A stretch of 64,000 bases of DNA from Thermomicrobium sp. CFH 73360 (GCF_023806465.1 NZ_JAMSLS010000005.1:1-64000); one strand, 5' to 3'. Positions 46,673 to 55,950 are shown, counted from the stretch's first letter. The notes: generated by a model not told the origin, from the letters alone. Program-made: numbers and translations.

Positions 46673-46816
46673 CTACTCAACAGACGGGGTTTCGCACTTT
46701 ATCTTCACCGGATCCTTCCGCTCTCGCAGCATAAATCGTGAGAACCAAAACGGCAACGCGTTTGAGTGAAGGCGTTGTGTCGTCATTGGGTAATCAATCG
46801 GAAAGAGTGTCTTCAT
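46673..46816 (-). CDS. possible small protein upstream of the SQR-like gene
   Basis: A 47-residue frame (FPIDYPMTTQRLHSNALPFWFSRFMLRERKDPVKIKC) with a sensible composition, ending 39 bases before the SQR-like start on the same strand. The ATG at 46816 has only a weak binding site. It could be a small first gene of the SQR operon or a remnant; no family is recognised. Confidence 0.35.
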   Translation of the reverse strand: MKTLFPIDYPMTTQRLHSNALPFWFSRFMLRERKDPVKIKCETPSVE

Positions 46817-47204
46817 GAGCACCGGTGGAGCCCCATCCCGTGCCATGGAAAGGCAATATGCTTCCGAACGCAACGATCTCACCCACTGCGGAAGAAGTTG
46901 ATCTGACGGGTTTCCTTTTGCCCGGCCGACGAACTACTCCACGGCGTTTTCCTCATTTGAGAGGCACCCTGAAAAGACTCTTCTCGCGGTTTCGCTGGTT
47001 GCTCACACCAGCTGCAATCCCAAAGCAGTCTCTTCACGAACCAGTCGTGACGTCGCTTTCCTACTTGCATCCCCCAATCCCCTGCACGGGAGTGACGCGA
47101 TACACTCGTGCTGCAGTGTTCATCAGCCCCGGAGATCCCCGAACACCGACATAGCCGCAGGCTCTGCCCGTGAATGGTGGGAAAGGCGGAGACCGATAAG
47201 CCGG
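46817..47204. other. no gene recognised
   Basis: About 390 bases between the small frame and the dienelactone-hydrolase remnant. Open frames are unconvincing, no RNA gene is seen, and the region is less GC-rich than its surroundings around 46840-47060. Confidence 0.4.
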
Positions 47205-47873
47205 ATGATTGTCTTCCCGAGCGACAGTATCGAGACACCCGGCCACCTCGCACTTCCAGCATGAACCCCCATGCCAGGCGTCGTCGTGATTCAGGAGTGG
47301 TGGGGGCTTGAACCGCAGATGAAAGACGTCACTGATCGGTTCGCTGCCGAGGGTCTCGTCGCCCTTGCACCCATCCTCTACCATGCCAAGATCGGGACGG
47401 AGCTTGACGAGGCGCGTCATCTGGCCATGGAACTCGAGGGCGAGCAGGCAGTCGCAGAACTCGTTGCGGCAGCTCGGTTCCCCTTTCCCGCGACGATGTC
47501 GTTGGCTCCACCGTCAACGTGGTCGACTTCTACACGGGTGGCACGCTTTCCTTACTCGCCACCTACGCGAGTGCCTTCTTCGGGACTCCCGCCGTCTTTA
47601 CCTGGGCGTAACCCCAATTCGATCGAACAAGTGCGATCACTGCATTGCCCACTGCTCGGTCGCTCCGGCGAGGCGGATCTGGATATTTCGCCGAGTGAGG
47701 TAGAACGACTTCGTCGTTTCCTCGAGGCCGCGGCCACGCAGTTTGAACTCTAGAGCTACTCAAGCGCGCCACACGCCTTCTTCAATGACACGCGTGCCAG
47801 CTATCGTCCTGAGGCTGCAATCGAGGTATGGCGTCGTACGCTCGTCTTTCTCCGGCGCCATCTGGCCCGCTGA
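47205..47873 (+). pseudogene. dienelactone hydrolase remnant
   Basis: A 223-codon former dienelactone hydrolase. Recognisable blocks: PGVVVIQEWWGLEPQMKDVTDRFAAEGLVALAP, then in a shifted frame VVDFYTGGTLSLLATYASAFFGTPA (the nucleophile region, normally GFCxGG), then back in frame HCPLLGRSGEADLDISPSEVERLRRFLEAAATQFEL, and finally [19 protein letters not shown] ending at 47873. Lesions: TGA at 47262, TAG at 47751, at least two compensating frameshifts between about 47476 and 47600, and Tyr in place of the catalytic Cys. Clearly dead. Confidence 0.85.
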
Positions 47874-48290
47874 CACACACTCGTGCGCCGTGGCGGCCAT
47901 CGGCAGAGCCGGATCTCCTTTCTCGAACAGTGGTAAAAGGCGACGGTGCCACACTGGTGAGCTCACCGTACTGCCCCGGAAGGCACCAAGAAACTCGCAA
48001 TCTTCAACACCGCTCCTCAGCATTTCTCGCGTGCGGTTATTCGAGGTATCCCTCCTTCGAACCACCGACCACTGCAACTGAAACCGGTTGCTGCCACCAG
48101 AAGCGGATCTCCGCTCGTGAGAAATTCCGTTGGCCGCGTCTCGTCACTGCGAATCCGCACCAAGCGCATCGGCCATTCACAAGAAAGAATGCGCACTCCC
48201 TCAGGAAAACTCCCATACCAGTCGTCACGCTTGGGGTGGCACAATGCACACAGCGGACTGCTGCGTTGGTTCTCTGCGGGAGGCTATCGC
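47874..48290. other. no gene recognised
   Basis: About 415 bases between the hydrolase remnant and the PCYCGC lipoprotein gene. Frames on either strand lack domain resemblance. The last 12 bases contain the binding site of the lipoprotein gene (GCGGGAGGC). Confidence 0.4.
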
Positions 48291-48755
48291 ATGACGAACC
48301 GCTGGACCATAACCCGACGCCACTTCCTGATCGGTCTCGCCACGATGCCCGTCCTTGTTGCGTGTGGGCAAGGATCCTCCTCCAGTGATTCGGAACTCGT
48401 CGCGTGGCCTTCCCGGGATCGCTGGCCACCGATCTTCTACCAAGCCTCACCGGAAGCCCAGGAGGCGTACCGTTACGCGGCTGCACACCCCGAAATCCTC
48501 CAGTACTTCCCTTGCTACTGCGGCTGCGGTGAGCAGGGACACCGCTCGGTCCTGGACTGTTCGATTGAGGAGTTCCGTCCAGACGGTTCGGTTGTGCTGG
48601 GTCGCATGACCTTTGGCTGAGCGATCTGCATCGACATCACGCGTGACGTGATGCGGCTCACAGCTGAAGGGCGACCACTTCGGGAGATCCGTGCCTATAT
48701 TGACCAGACCTACAGCAGCTACGGTCCTGGCACGGACACGCCATGGCCGCCATGA
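48291..48755 (+). CDS. PCYCGC-motif lipoprotein, candidate selenoprotein (UAIC)
   Basis: A secreted lipoprotein of 154 residues if TGA at 48618-48620 is read as selenocysteine. The N-terminus has a twin-Arg-like RRHFLIGLATMPVLVAC signal with lipobox Cys25. The family hallmark FPCYCGCGEQGHRSVLDC (Cys75, 77, 79, 90) follows. Family members end in a second thiol motif, CGxC followed by an [IL]-[DE]-I-type helix; here it reads G-TGA-AIC-IDITRDV, so the TGA is the first Cys (residue 110) and Cys113 is retained. Translation then continues sensibly (GRPLREIRAYIDQTYSSY) to TGA at 48753. A hairpin follows the first TGA. No frameshift is seen. Family function is unknown; the cysteines suggest metal or redox chemistry outside the cell. 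Confidence 0.7.
48635..48653 (+). promoter_or_regulatory. SECIS-like hairpin after the PCYCGC-gene TGA
   Basis: A 6-bp stem (CATCAC with GTGATG), extendable by one G-C pair, encloses GCGTGAC or, with the extra pair, the loop CGTGA. The loop begins 20-21 nt after the TGA and has G within its first two bases, followed by T. This is the expected geometry of a bacterial SECIS element. SelB binding is inferred. Confidence 0.55.
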
Positions 48756-48972
48756 GGTGACTGACGCCGTTGCATCCCGATCCGCAGGACCGCCTGGTGC
48801 TTCGCCTTCGCGGCTCTCCGGGCAACCCAAAGAGGGATCAACGTCCTGTTTGTCTGCTCCACTCTGCGGCATGCTGCCACGGAACACCTCGTGGCAGCAT
48901 GCGCTCTCCGGCATTACCTTGGTCACCTACCTCCACCCAGCATGACCTGATCGCCGCCGGTGCGGGGGTCGC

Positions 48973-49815
48973 TCATGGCGCATCGTCCGCATAGTAGGCA
49001 AGACCAAGCAACCCCGGGCCGGTGTACAGGGCCATCGCCGGGCTGAACGAAGTCACATACTGCTCAACCGTTCGGAAACGCTGCGCGATCTCGTGCGCCA
49101 ACGCCTCGGCCTCCCAAGGCGTACCGGCGTGCAGCACCGCAACGTGCAGCGGACGGTCACCAACGTCGCGCTCCATGCGACGCAGCATGGCGTCAATGGC
49201 TCGCTTCCGAGTGCGCACTCGCTCGAGCGACACGATCTCACCGCCCCGCAGGGTGAGGATCGGCTTGACCTGTAAGAGATCGACCGCGAGCTTGGCAAGC
49301 CAGGGCGCACGTCCGCTACGCACCAGAAAACTCACCGTCTCCAGCACGGCGAAGAAGCGCAGCCGCGGGCGAAGCTCTTCGACCCGCTGCACAACTGAAC
49401 GCAGACCGGCACCACGCTCGGCACAACGCGCCGCCTCGAGAACCAGGAAACCCTCCGCCATCGTCGCTGCACCACTGTCGATCACTGTGATCGGCACGCC
49501 GGTCACCATGCCGGCCGCCGCAACGGCAGCCTGGTACACGCCAGTGACCCCCGACGAGACATGAATCGAGACAATTCCCTCCACGGTTCGACTCAGCGCC
49601 TCGTAGACCTCCACAAACTCACCAACCGCCGGTTGCGACGTCGTGACAATCTCCCCCGCGGCCAGCCATGCGAACGCTTCCTCAACCGAGACATCGACCC
49701 CATCCCGGTAGACGCGCTCGCCTCGCACGATGCGTACTGGAACGACTCGGATCCCGTACCGCTCGGCCAGCTCTGCAGGCAAGCAAGCGACGCTATCGGT
49801 GACAATCCCGAGCAT
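48973..49815 (-). CDS. fakB: DegV-family fatty-acid-binding protein (FakB)
   Basis: A 280-residue DegV protein. FakB proteins bind a free fatty acid and present it to the kinase FakA for phosphorylation. Seen: the N-terminal IVTDSVACLPAELAERYGIRVVPVRIV, the carboxylate-binding Ser/Thr pair in VTTSQPAVGEF and IHVSSGVTGVYQAA, and the C-terminal domain FAVLETVSFLVRSGRAPWLAKLAVDLLQVKPIL. The gene follows the PlsY gene by six bases and is divergent from fakA, so the three form a complete exogenous fatty-acid route. Confidence 0.88.
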   Translation of the reverse strand: MLGIVTDSVACLPAELAERYGIRVVPVRIVRGERVYRDGVDVSVEEAFAWLAAGEIVTTSQPAVGEFVEVYEALSRTVEGIVSIHVSSGVTGVYQAAVAAAGMVTGVPITVIDSGAATMAEGFLVLEAARCAERGAGLRSVVQRVEELRPRLRFFAVLETVSFLVRSGRAPWLAKLAVDLLQVKPILTLRGGEIVSLERVRTRKRAIDAMLRRMERDVGDRPLHVAVLHAGTPWEAEALAHEIAQRFRTVEQYVTSFSPAMALYTGPGLLGLAYYADDAP

Positions 49816-49821
49816 CCGTCA

Positions 49822-50463
49822 CTACTCCCCCACCTCCGGCGGCCACCGTTCCTCGTCCCGGTCGTACCAGAAGCGTCGCCAAAGCACCTCGCGGCGGAGC
49901 GCTGGATCTCGTGGTAACCTTCGGCGGTTCGCCTCCAGCCGCTTGAGAACTGTGATCAGCAGCATGCCAGCGCTGCCACGTAGGGCAGCATCTGACCCGC
50001 CACTGAAAATGATGACCCCAGGAAGTACTGCCAGTCCGAAGAGCGCCAGGACAGGCGTTCGACCTACCAGACGCCCAATCGCAAGCGCTGCCAAGAGGAC
50101 GAGCACTCCTGCCGGAAACACCACCAGAAGCATCCCCAGAAACGGACTCAGGCCGCGTCCCCCGCGAAGCCCCAGCCACGGAGACCAGTTGTGCCCGATC
50201 ACAGCTGCCAGCCCACAGGCGACCGCCATCCCCGCTCCTCCTCCAAACTGGTACGGCAGGTACGCAGCCAGTCCACCCTTCGTGACATCGACGAGCCCAA
50301 CAGGCACGATGGCCCACCGTGCCACCGCGTAATACACGCCCGATCCACTGACGGTCGGAAACCGTTCTCGAAGGTCAGTTCCTGCGAGGAGATATGCCGC
50401 GATCTGGGCCGTCGGAATGGAACCGAGCAGAAATCCGGTGACCAGCAGGACAATCGTGTCCAT
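49822..50463 (-). CDS. PlsY-like glycerol-3-phosphate acyltransferase
   Basis: A 213-residue polytopic membrane acyltransferase of the PlsY family, which moves an acyl group from acyl phosphate to glycerol-3-phosphate. Motif 1 is GSIPTAQIAAYLLAGTDLRE with SGSGVYYA replacing the usual GSGNxGATN, motif 2 is DVTKGGLAAYL, and motif 3 is GHNWSPWLGLRGGRGLSPFLG. A charged C-terminal tail of about 40 residues follows. Operon with fakB. Motif 1 departs from the classic sequence, so it may be a paralogue rather than the main PlsY. Confidence 0.82.
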   Translation of the reverse strand: MDTIVLLVTGFLLGSIPTAQIAAYLLAGTDLRERFPTVSGSGVYYAVARWAIVPVGLVDVTKGGLAAYLPYQFGGGAGMAVACGLAAVIGHNWSPWLGLRGGRGLSPFLGMLLVVFPAGVLVLLAALAIGRLVGRTPVLALFGLAVLPGVIIFSGGSDAALRGSAGMLLITVLKRLEANRRRLPRDPALRREVLWRRFWYDRDEERWPPEVGE

Positions 50464-50578
50464 ATCGGCACCACATCTACGAAGAACGCCATATATAGTA
50501 TAGGAGATATGGTGAATGCTCGGAACTAGTGTGAGGGAACTCTCCCTGACTCAGCCGCTTGAGGAAGAGGAGCGGCCG

Positions 50579-52147
50579 ATGTCCGAGCAAGAGAAAGACG
50601 AAACCGCGATGATCAGCCAGGCTCCTGCGCTCGTATGGGATGAGGCAACTTTTCTGGCTGCATTGGATGCGGCAGTGACGGCCCTCGGCGACCATGCTGC
50701 CAGCCTCGATGCGCTCAATGTTTTTCCAGTGGCCGATGGAGACACCGGTACCAACCTCCTCCTGACTGCACGAGCAGCACTCCGCGCCGCACGCAACGTG
50801 GCAGGTGAAGGGCTGCCAGCAGTCACGGAGGCTGCGGCGCGAGCCGCCCTGCGTGCGGCACACGGGAATTCCGGTGTGATCTTGAGCCAGGTTTTCCGCG
50901 CCCTCGCGGAGACGACGCGAGAACATACGGTACTGGACGCCTTCGCCTTCAGTGACGCGCTCACTCGCGCTGACGCGCTCGCCCGTCGTGCGCTGCTTCA
51001 TCCCATCGAGGGCACGATGATCACGGTGCTGCGTGCTGTGGCCGAAACAGCGGTACGCGTCGCTGAGACAGGGGGCACACTTGCGGACCTGTTCCTAGCC
51101 GTGCGGAGGGCCGCCGTCGCAGCAGTCGCTCGGACTCCCGAGTTCCTCACGGTGCTGCGCGAACGTGGTGTGGTTGACTCAGGCGCCCAGGGTCTCGCGG
51201 TGATCTTCGACGCCTGGACAGCATTGGCCTGCGGTGAGGAGATGGAGCTCCGACCGCTCCCTGTCCCATCGAAACCAGTTCCTCGATCAGATAAGCCGAC
51301 AACCGGTTATTGCCTGAACGCGCTCCTGTATTGCGATGGCACCCCGCGCGAAAGGATCGCACAGGAACTCGCTCGCTACGGAGAGTCGATTGAGGTCATC
51401 GGTGACGGCGATCTCCTGCGTGTCCATTTACACACCACCATGCCGGACACGGTACAGGGGTTCCTGCGTCACGTGGGTCAGATACGGTCGATCATCATCG
51501 ACAGTTTTAGTGGCGAGCCTGCTGTGGTTCCCCTCACCGAGCCTCGGCAGTCCATCCTTGTTGTCCTCTCAGCCGCCCCTGGGATCGTCACCTTGGCGCA
51601 TCGCCTTGGGGCATACGGGATCACGACGAACCGGAAGCCCCTGTCAGCGAGTTCGCTCATGAGCCACCTCGCCAAGCTCCCTGTGGAACAGATCGTCGTG
51701 CTTCCTAGTAGTGACACCGACGTGGAGATGGCACAACAAGCCGCACGCACGCTTCACCCACGACTCGCTGTATTGCCTGTGCGGTCACTTGCGGCACAGC
51801 TCGTGGCTCTTTCCTTCCTTGACCCAGAACGCGACCTGGACGAGACAGTGCGAGAGATCCAAGCTGTATTGGCCCGTCTGCGTACGGTTGATATTCTGGC
51901 GAGTACAACTGGTCGTGACGGGGGAGACAATGTCCTAGGTCGCATGACTAGCCTCCCAGCAGTAGCACTCCAAGCACTTTCCTCTCTTGATCCCGAGGAT
52001 GCCGAGCTGTGCTCCATCGTCATCGGGGAGACCGTCGGCCGTATCGAGCCCGTTCGGCAGGCTATCCTGGAACGCTGGCCACACCTGCAGATTGAGCTCT
52101 TCTGGGGGCATCAGCCTGCTCCACCCTTGTCTATCGCCCTCGAATGA
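50579..52147 (+). CDS. fakA: fatty acid kinase catalytic subunit (FakA, DAK-type)
   Basis: A 522-residue protein of the FakA/YloV family. An N-terminal DAK2-type kinase domain (about 20-215) has the nucleotide-metal motif NVFPVADGDTGTNLLLT, HGNSGVILSQVFRA and RGVVDSGAQGLAVIFD; a middle domain (GYCLNALLYCDGTPRERIAQELARYGESIEVIGDGDLLRVHLHT) and a C-terminal DegV-like region (about 320-520) follow. It phosphorylates FakB-bound fatty acids to acyl phosphate. The start ATG at 50579 follows GAGGAAGAGGAG. Its divergence from plsY-fakB suggests a shared control region. Confidence 0.92.
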   Translation: MSEQEKDETAMISQAPALVWDEATFLAALDAAVTALGDHAASLDALNVFPVADGDTGTNLLLTARAALRAARNVAGEGLPAVTEAAARAALRAAHGNSGVILSQVFRALAETTREHTVLDAFAFSDALTRADALARRALLHPIEGTMITVLRAVAETAVRVAETGGTLADLFLAVRRAAVAAVARTPEFLTVLRERGVVDSGAQGLAVIFDAWTALACGEEMELRPLPVPSKPVPRSDKPTTGYCLNALLYCDGTPRERIAQELARYGESIEVIGDGDLLRVHLHTTMPDTVQGFLRHVGQIRSIIIDSFSGEPAVVPLTEPRQSILVVLSAAPGIVTLAHRLGAYGITTNRKPLSASSLMSHLAKLPVEQIVVLPSSDTDVEMAQQAARTLHPRLAVLPVRSLAAQLVALSFLDPERDLDETVREIQAVLARLRTVDILASTTGRDGGDNVLGRMTSLPAVALQALSSLDPEDAELCSIVIGETVGRIEPVRQAILERWPHLQIELFWGHQPAPPLSIALE

Positions 52148-52623
52148 CGCCACGCAAAGTTACTGCTGCCCCTTCTCGACCGCAAACGCGACGCAACTTC
52201 TCATGCAGGACTCGGTAAATTACACACCAACAGTGTGCCGCTCTTTTGCTCGTCCTGAGTCCTCGCTCGAGGCGCTGCACCACTACTTTGGTGAGAGACC
52301 GCAACTCGGGAACGCTGCCGCCCATTCTCTGTGCGATCCATGAGAGTACTCAGCGTAGGAACACGCTCCCGAATACTGGCGGCGAGATCATCATCCGTCC
52401 GAGATCACCGGTACCCCGTGGCGAAGCACGGCCCTGAAGACCAAGTAGACACCAAAACACACCCAGGCATCCGCAAACTGACTCATTCTCAGCTCAAGCG
52501 AGAAAGAGGGGGTTGTGACAGTCCCTGCAGCGCTCACTAGACTGGTGACGACTTATCTGACGACTCGATGAGAGGTGAAGTGGCGAATCTCGTACGGCGT
52601 GACGGAAGGGACGAGACGAGAGT
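52148..52623. other. no gene recognised
   Basis: About 475 bases between fakA and the sugar permease pseudogene. No open frame here is convincing. It should contain the transporter promoter, which I cannot place. Confidence 0.4.
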
Positions 52624-53544
52624 ATGGTCTCGGCTGCTGTACCGCGAGTCGCCGCTCGGCGCAGTGTTGTAAGACGTGTACGCTGGGAAATTTGGCTCCT
52701 CCTTCCGGCAACGCTGTATATCTTCCTCCTCATCGGCTTTCCCCTCGTTCTTTCGATCTATTACAGCCTCAGCCACATCTCTGTTGGACGGCGGGACTAT
52801 TCGTTCGCTGGTCTCGCCAATTTTGGTGCAATTCTTGCCGATGAGATCTTTCGACAGGCGCTGAGGAACACCGTGCTGATCACGATCGTGGTGTTGATTG
52901 CTGTTCTCGTTCTTTCGACCATCCCCGCTACCGCGCTGGCAGAACGGTTTCCAGGTAAACCGGTCATCCGCTATCTCTTGCTTCTCCCCTGGGCATCCCC
53001 GGTTGTGATGAGCACTATCGCGTGGAAATGGATCTTTGACTCGCAGTACAGCGTCATTAACTGGATGGCCCGCAAGCTCCATCTTCTTGGCCCCTATGAA
53101 TTTCCCCAGTGGCGGGGGATTCCGAGTCTTACCATTATTTCGATCATCATCGTGCAGGTCTAGCGCATCCTCCCCTTCGCGACTGTGATCACGCTCGCAG
53201 GAACTAGTGCCGTGCCTCGAGAACTCATCGAGGCCGCACTCGTCGATGGCGCAGGCTTCTTCACACGTCTTTTCCGGATTACCCTACCGCTCGTTCGACC
53301 GATCCTCGGTGTGGCGATCCTGTTTACGGCTCTCTTCACCTTCACCGATATGGCGGTCGTCTGGATCCTGACTCGCGGTGGCCCTTATGACACAAGTCAT
53401 GTGCTGTCCAGTTGGGCTTTCCAGGTCGGGATCGTCGCCGGTGATCTCGCACAAGGCGCGGCGATCGCGCTCTTCATGCTACCGGTTCTCGCCATCGTCG
53501 CTGTGTGGGTCCTGCGGTTGTCGCATCGGGAGGTGACAGAGTGA
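52624..53544 (+). pseudogene. sugar ABC transporter permease 1 with an in-frame TAG
   Basis: A 306-codon MalF/UgpA-type inner-membrane permease with six hydrophobic helices. The ABC-interaction loop is EAALVDGAGFFTRLFRITLPLVRP. A single TAG at 53161-53163 interrupts IISIIIVQV-TAG-RILPFATVI, where family members usually have Trp (VQVWRNLPF). The rest is in one frame with normal length. The stop overlaps the GTG of the second permease gene. One nonsense change is the only lesion. Confidence 0.8.
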
Positions 53545-54392
53545 CAGCGACCGCCGACATCCGGCGCTTATTTCTGCGGCTCTTGCTTGTCGCTGTTCTG
53601 GCAATCTTCCTAGCGCAAGCACTCTTCCCCTTTGTGTGGATGGCAATCACTGCTTTCAAGCGCGATAGCGATCTCTACAATCCGACGAACAATCCTTTTC
53701 TCTTCAACGAGCCACCAACGCTCGCGCACTTTCGTCTTCTGTTTAAGGAGACGATGTTTCCTCGTTGGATTATGAATACGGCAGGGGCTGGGCTGGCTGC
53801 GGTTCTGATCACACTCGTTTTGGCGCTCCCAGCAGGCTATGCACTGGCGCGCCTCCGCGGACGGGTGGGGCAGAACCTGGGAATCGCGGTCTTCCTCACC
53901 TACCTCATCCCGCCGACACTACTTTTCCTCCCGCTTTCGCAGATCGTCAGCAGCATCGGGCTGCTGGACAATACGTGGTCGCTGGTCCTCACCTATCCCA
54001 GCCTCGCGGTTCCCTTCGTCTCCTGGCCGCTCATGGGCTTCTTCCGCTCCCTCCCGCAAGAACTAGAAGAGGCAGCCTTGGTCGACGGCGCAACACGCTT
54101 CACCGCTTTTTACCGTATCCTGCTGCCACTTGCCGTCCCGGGAATCTTGACCACTGTCATCTTCACCTTCACGCTCGCCGTCAACGAATTCATCTACGCG
54201 CTCACCTTTGTCTCGATCTCTGGCCTGAAGACGGTGAGCGTCGGCGTACCGACCGATCTCATTCGTGGTGACATCTGCTTCTGGGGTGCCATCATGGCCT
54301 CGGCGCTTGTCGTCAGCCTTCCCGTCGCCTTGCTCTATAACGCGTTCCTCGACCGATTTGTGGAGGGTTTGACCGCCGGTGCCTTGCGATGA
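53541..54392 (+). CDS. sugar ABC transporter permease 2 (MalG type)
   Basis: A 283-residue inner-membrane permease with six helices. The coupling loop EEAALVDGATRFTAFYRILLPLAVPGI is intact, as is the family N-terminal block FPFVWMAITAFKRDSDLY. The start GTG at 53541 follows GGGAGGTG and overlaps the stop of permease 1. It is the only undamaged gene of this transporter. No ATP-binding subunit is encoded nearby; such transporters often use a shared ATPase encoded elsewhere. Confidence 0.88.
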   Translation: MTATADIRRLFLRLLLVAVLAIFLAQALFPFVWMAITAFKRDSDLYNPTNNPFLFNEPPTLAHFRLLFKETMFPRWIMNTAGAGLAAVLITLVLALPAGYALARLRGRVGQNLGIAVFLTYLIPPTLLFLPLSQIVSSIGLLDNTWSLVLTYPSLAVPFVSWPLMGFFRSLPQELEEAALVDGATRFTAFYRILLPLAVPGILTTVIFTFTLAVNEFIYALTFVSISGLKTVSVGVPTDLIRGDICFWGAIMASALVVSLPVALLYNAFLDRFVEGLTAGALR

Positions 54393-54456
54393 AGTCTGGG
54401 GGTTTGGCTATCCAATCGGATTGGGTTCGGTGTCGTTACGTGAGGAGGGTCGAGCC

Positions 54457-55901
54457 ATGCATCGCTTCACCCGGCGTCACCTGCTTGTTTTGTTGAGCAG
54501 CATGGCTGCCGCCGGGCTGCTGGCCAGCTGTGCTGGCGGCCAAGCAACGCCGACCTCAGCCCAAGCTGGTGGACAAGCGACTCCGACGCGCGCCCGCTGC
54601 TAGTCCAACGGCTGCCGCCCAGGCCAGTCCAACTGCGCCCAGTGCTACTCCAGCGGTTGCAGCGACACCGACGCGATCCGGGCCGGCCACGCTCAAGATC
54701 TTGCAGTAGAGCCACTTCGTCCCGGACTATGACAAGTGGTTCGACCAGTGGGTCCAAGAGTGGGGCGCAAAAAAAACAACGTTCAAGTCGTCTCTGACGA
54801 CTCACCTACGCCGATATTCCTGCTCGGGCTGCCGAAGTGTCAGCACAAAGTGGTCACGACCTATTCGCCTTCGGGTTCCCACCCTCACAATACGAAACTG
54901 AAGTCGTTCCGCTGAACGACCTGATCAAAGAGCTGAAGCAGGAATACGGGGGCTATTACCCACTCCTTGAGCGCTCCTGCTACAACCCCAAGGCCGACGT
55001 CTGGTACAGCTTCATGGCCTTCTGGGCTGCTGACCCGATTCTCTACCGAAAAGACCTCTTCGACCAGGTTGGGAAGACGCCTGACACGTGGCAGGACATC
55101 CTCGAGGCCGGCCATCAACTCAAGCAGATGGGGAATCCGATCGGCATCGGTTTCTCGCCGGAAATCGATACCGGTATGGCGATGCGTACGATTATGTGGG
55201 GCTTTGGCACGTCGATCCAGGATGCGAATGGCAACGTGGTCATCAATAGGCCAGAGACACTTGAGGCCCTAAAGTTCGCCAAGCAGCTTTTCCAAGACGC
55301 CGAAACCGAAGAGGTGCTGGCGTGGGACGCAACCTCAAATAACCGGTTCCTTGTCTCCGGACGCGGCGAGCTAATCCTCAATGCAATTTCGGCCACGCGC
55401 ACTGCCGAGGCAACATACCCTGACCTTGCACCCAAAATCGCGATTGCCAAGACTGCCGCAGGCCCCCGCGACCGGAAGGGTAGCGCACACTGGTATAACT
55501 GCTTCGTCATCTGGAAATTCTCCCCCAACGTCGATGTTGCCAAGTCGTTCTTGAAGGATCTGGTTGCTGCTTACCAAGACGCTTTCAAAGCCTCCAAGTT
55601 CTACAATATTCCTTCCTTCCCCAAGGCGGTTCCCGACTGGCAACAGCAGGTCCAGAATGATCCCAAAGCGAATCCACCAGACAAGTACGCTATGCTTGCG
55701 ACCGCTCCCGATTGGACAGTGAATGTCGGCTGGCCTGGCTACATGAACGCCGCCGAGGCAGAAATCTTCGATCGTTGGATCATCAACGATCTGTTCACCA
55801 AGGTGGCCACGGGCAAAGCGTCCCCGCAAGATGCTCTCGCTGAGGCAGAGCGTCAGATTCAAGATATCTTCAAGAAGTGGAAGGACCGCGGCCTCATTTG
55901 A
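54457..55901 (+). pseudogene. sugar ABC transporter substrate-binding lipoprotein, multiply broken
   Basis: A family-1 solute-binding lipoprotein of about 480 codons. The start (54457) gives RRHLLVLLSSMAAAGLLASCAGG with a lipobox Cys. Lesions, in order: frame change near 54588 in an Ala/Pro/Thr linker, TAG at 54707-54709 in LKILQ-TAG-SHFVPDYDKWF where Trp is usual, frame change at the eight-A run 54769-54776, and frame change near 54805. From about 54806 (YADIPARAAEVSAQSGHDLFAF) to 55901 the frame is intact. The mature protein cannot be made as it stands. Confidence 0.85.
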
Positions 55902-55924
55902 CCGGCACCACACGAGGCGCGTGT

Positions 55925-55950
55925 GGCCGCCCTGGGTGTCCAGGGCGGCC
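55925..55950 (+). terminator. terminator after the sugar transporter
   Basis: An 11-bp perfect stem (GGCCGCCCTGG with CCAGGGCGGCC) around GTGT, followed by TCATATTTCT. It begins 24 bases after the stop of the binding-protein gene, so it ends the transporter transcript. Confidence 0.8.

Noticed and set aside
47262-47264. TGA in the dienelactone hydrolase remnant as selenocysteine
   Set aside because: It falls in a loop without a conserved Cys, and the gene carries further lesions.
54457-54830. Programmed frameshifting at the eight-A run of the binding-protein gene
   Set aside because: Two other frame changes and an amber stop occur within 220 bases, so decay explains the data better.
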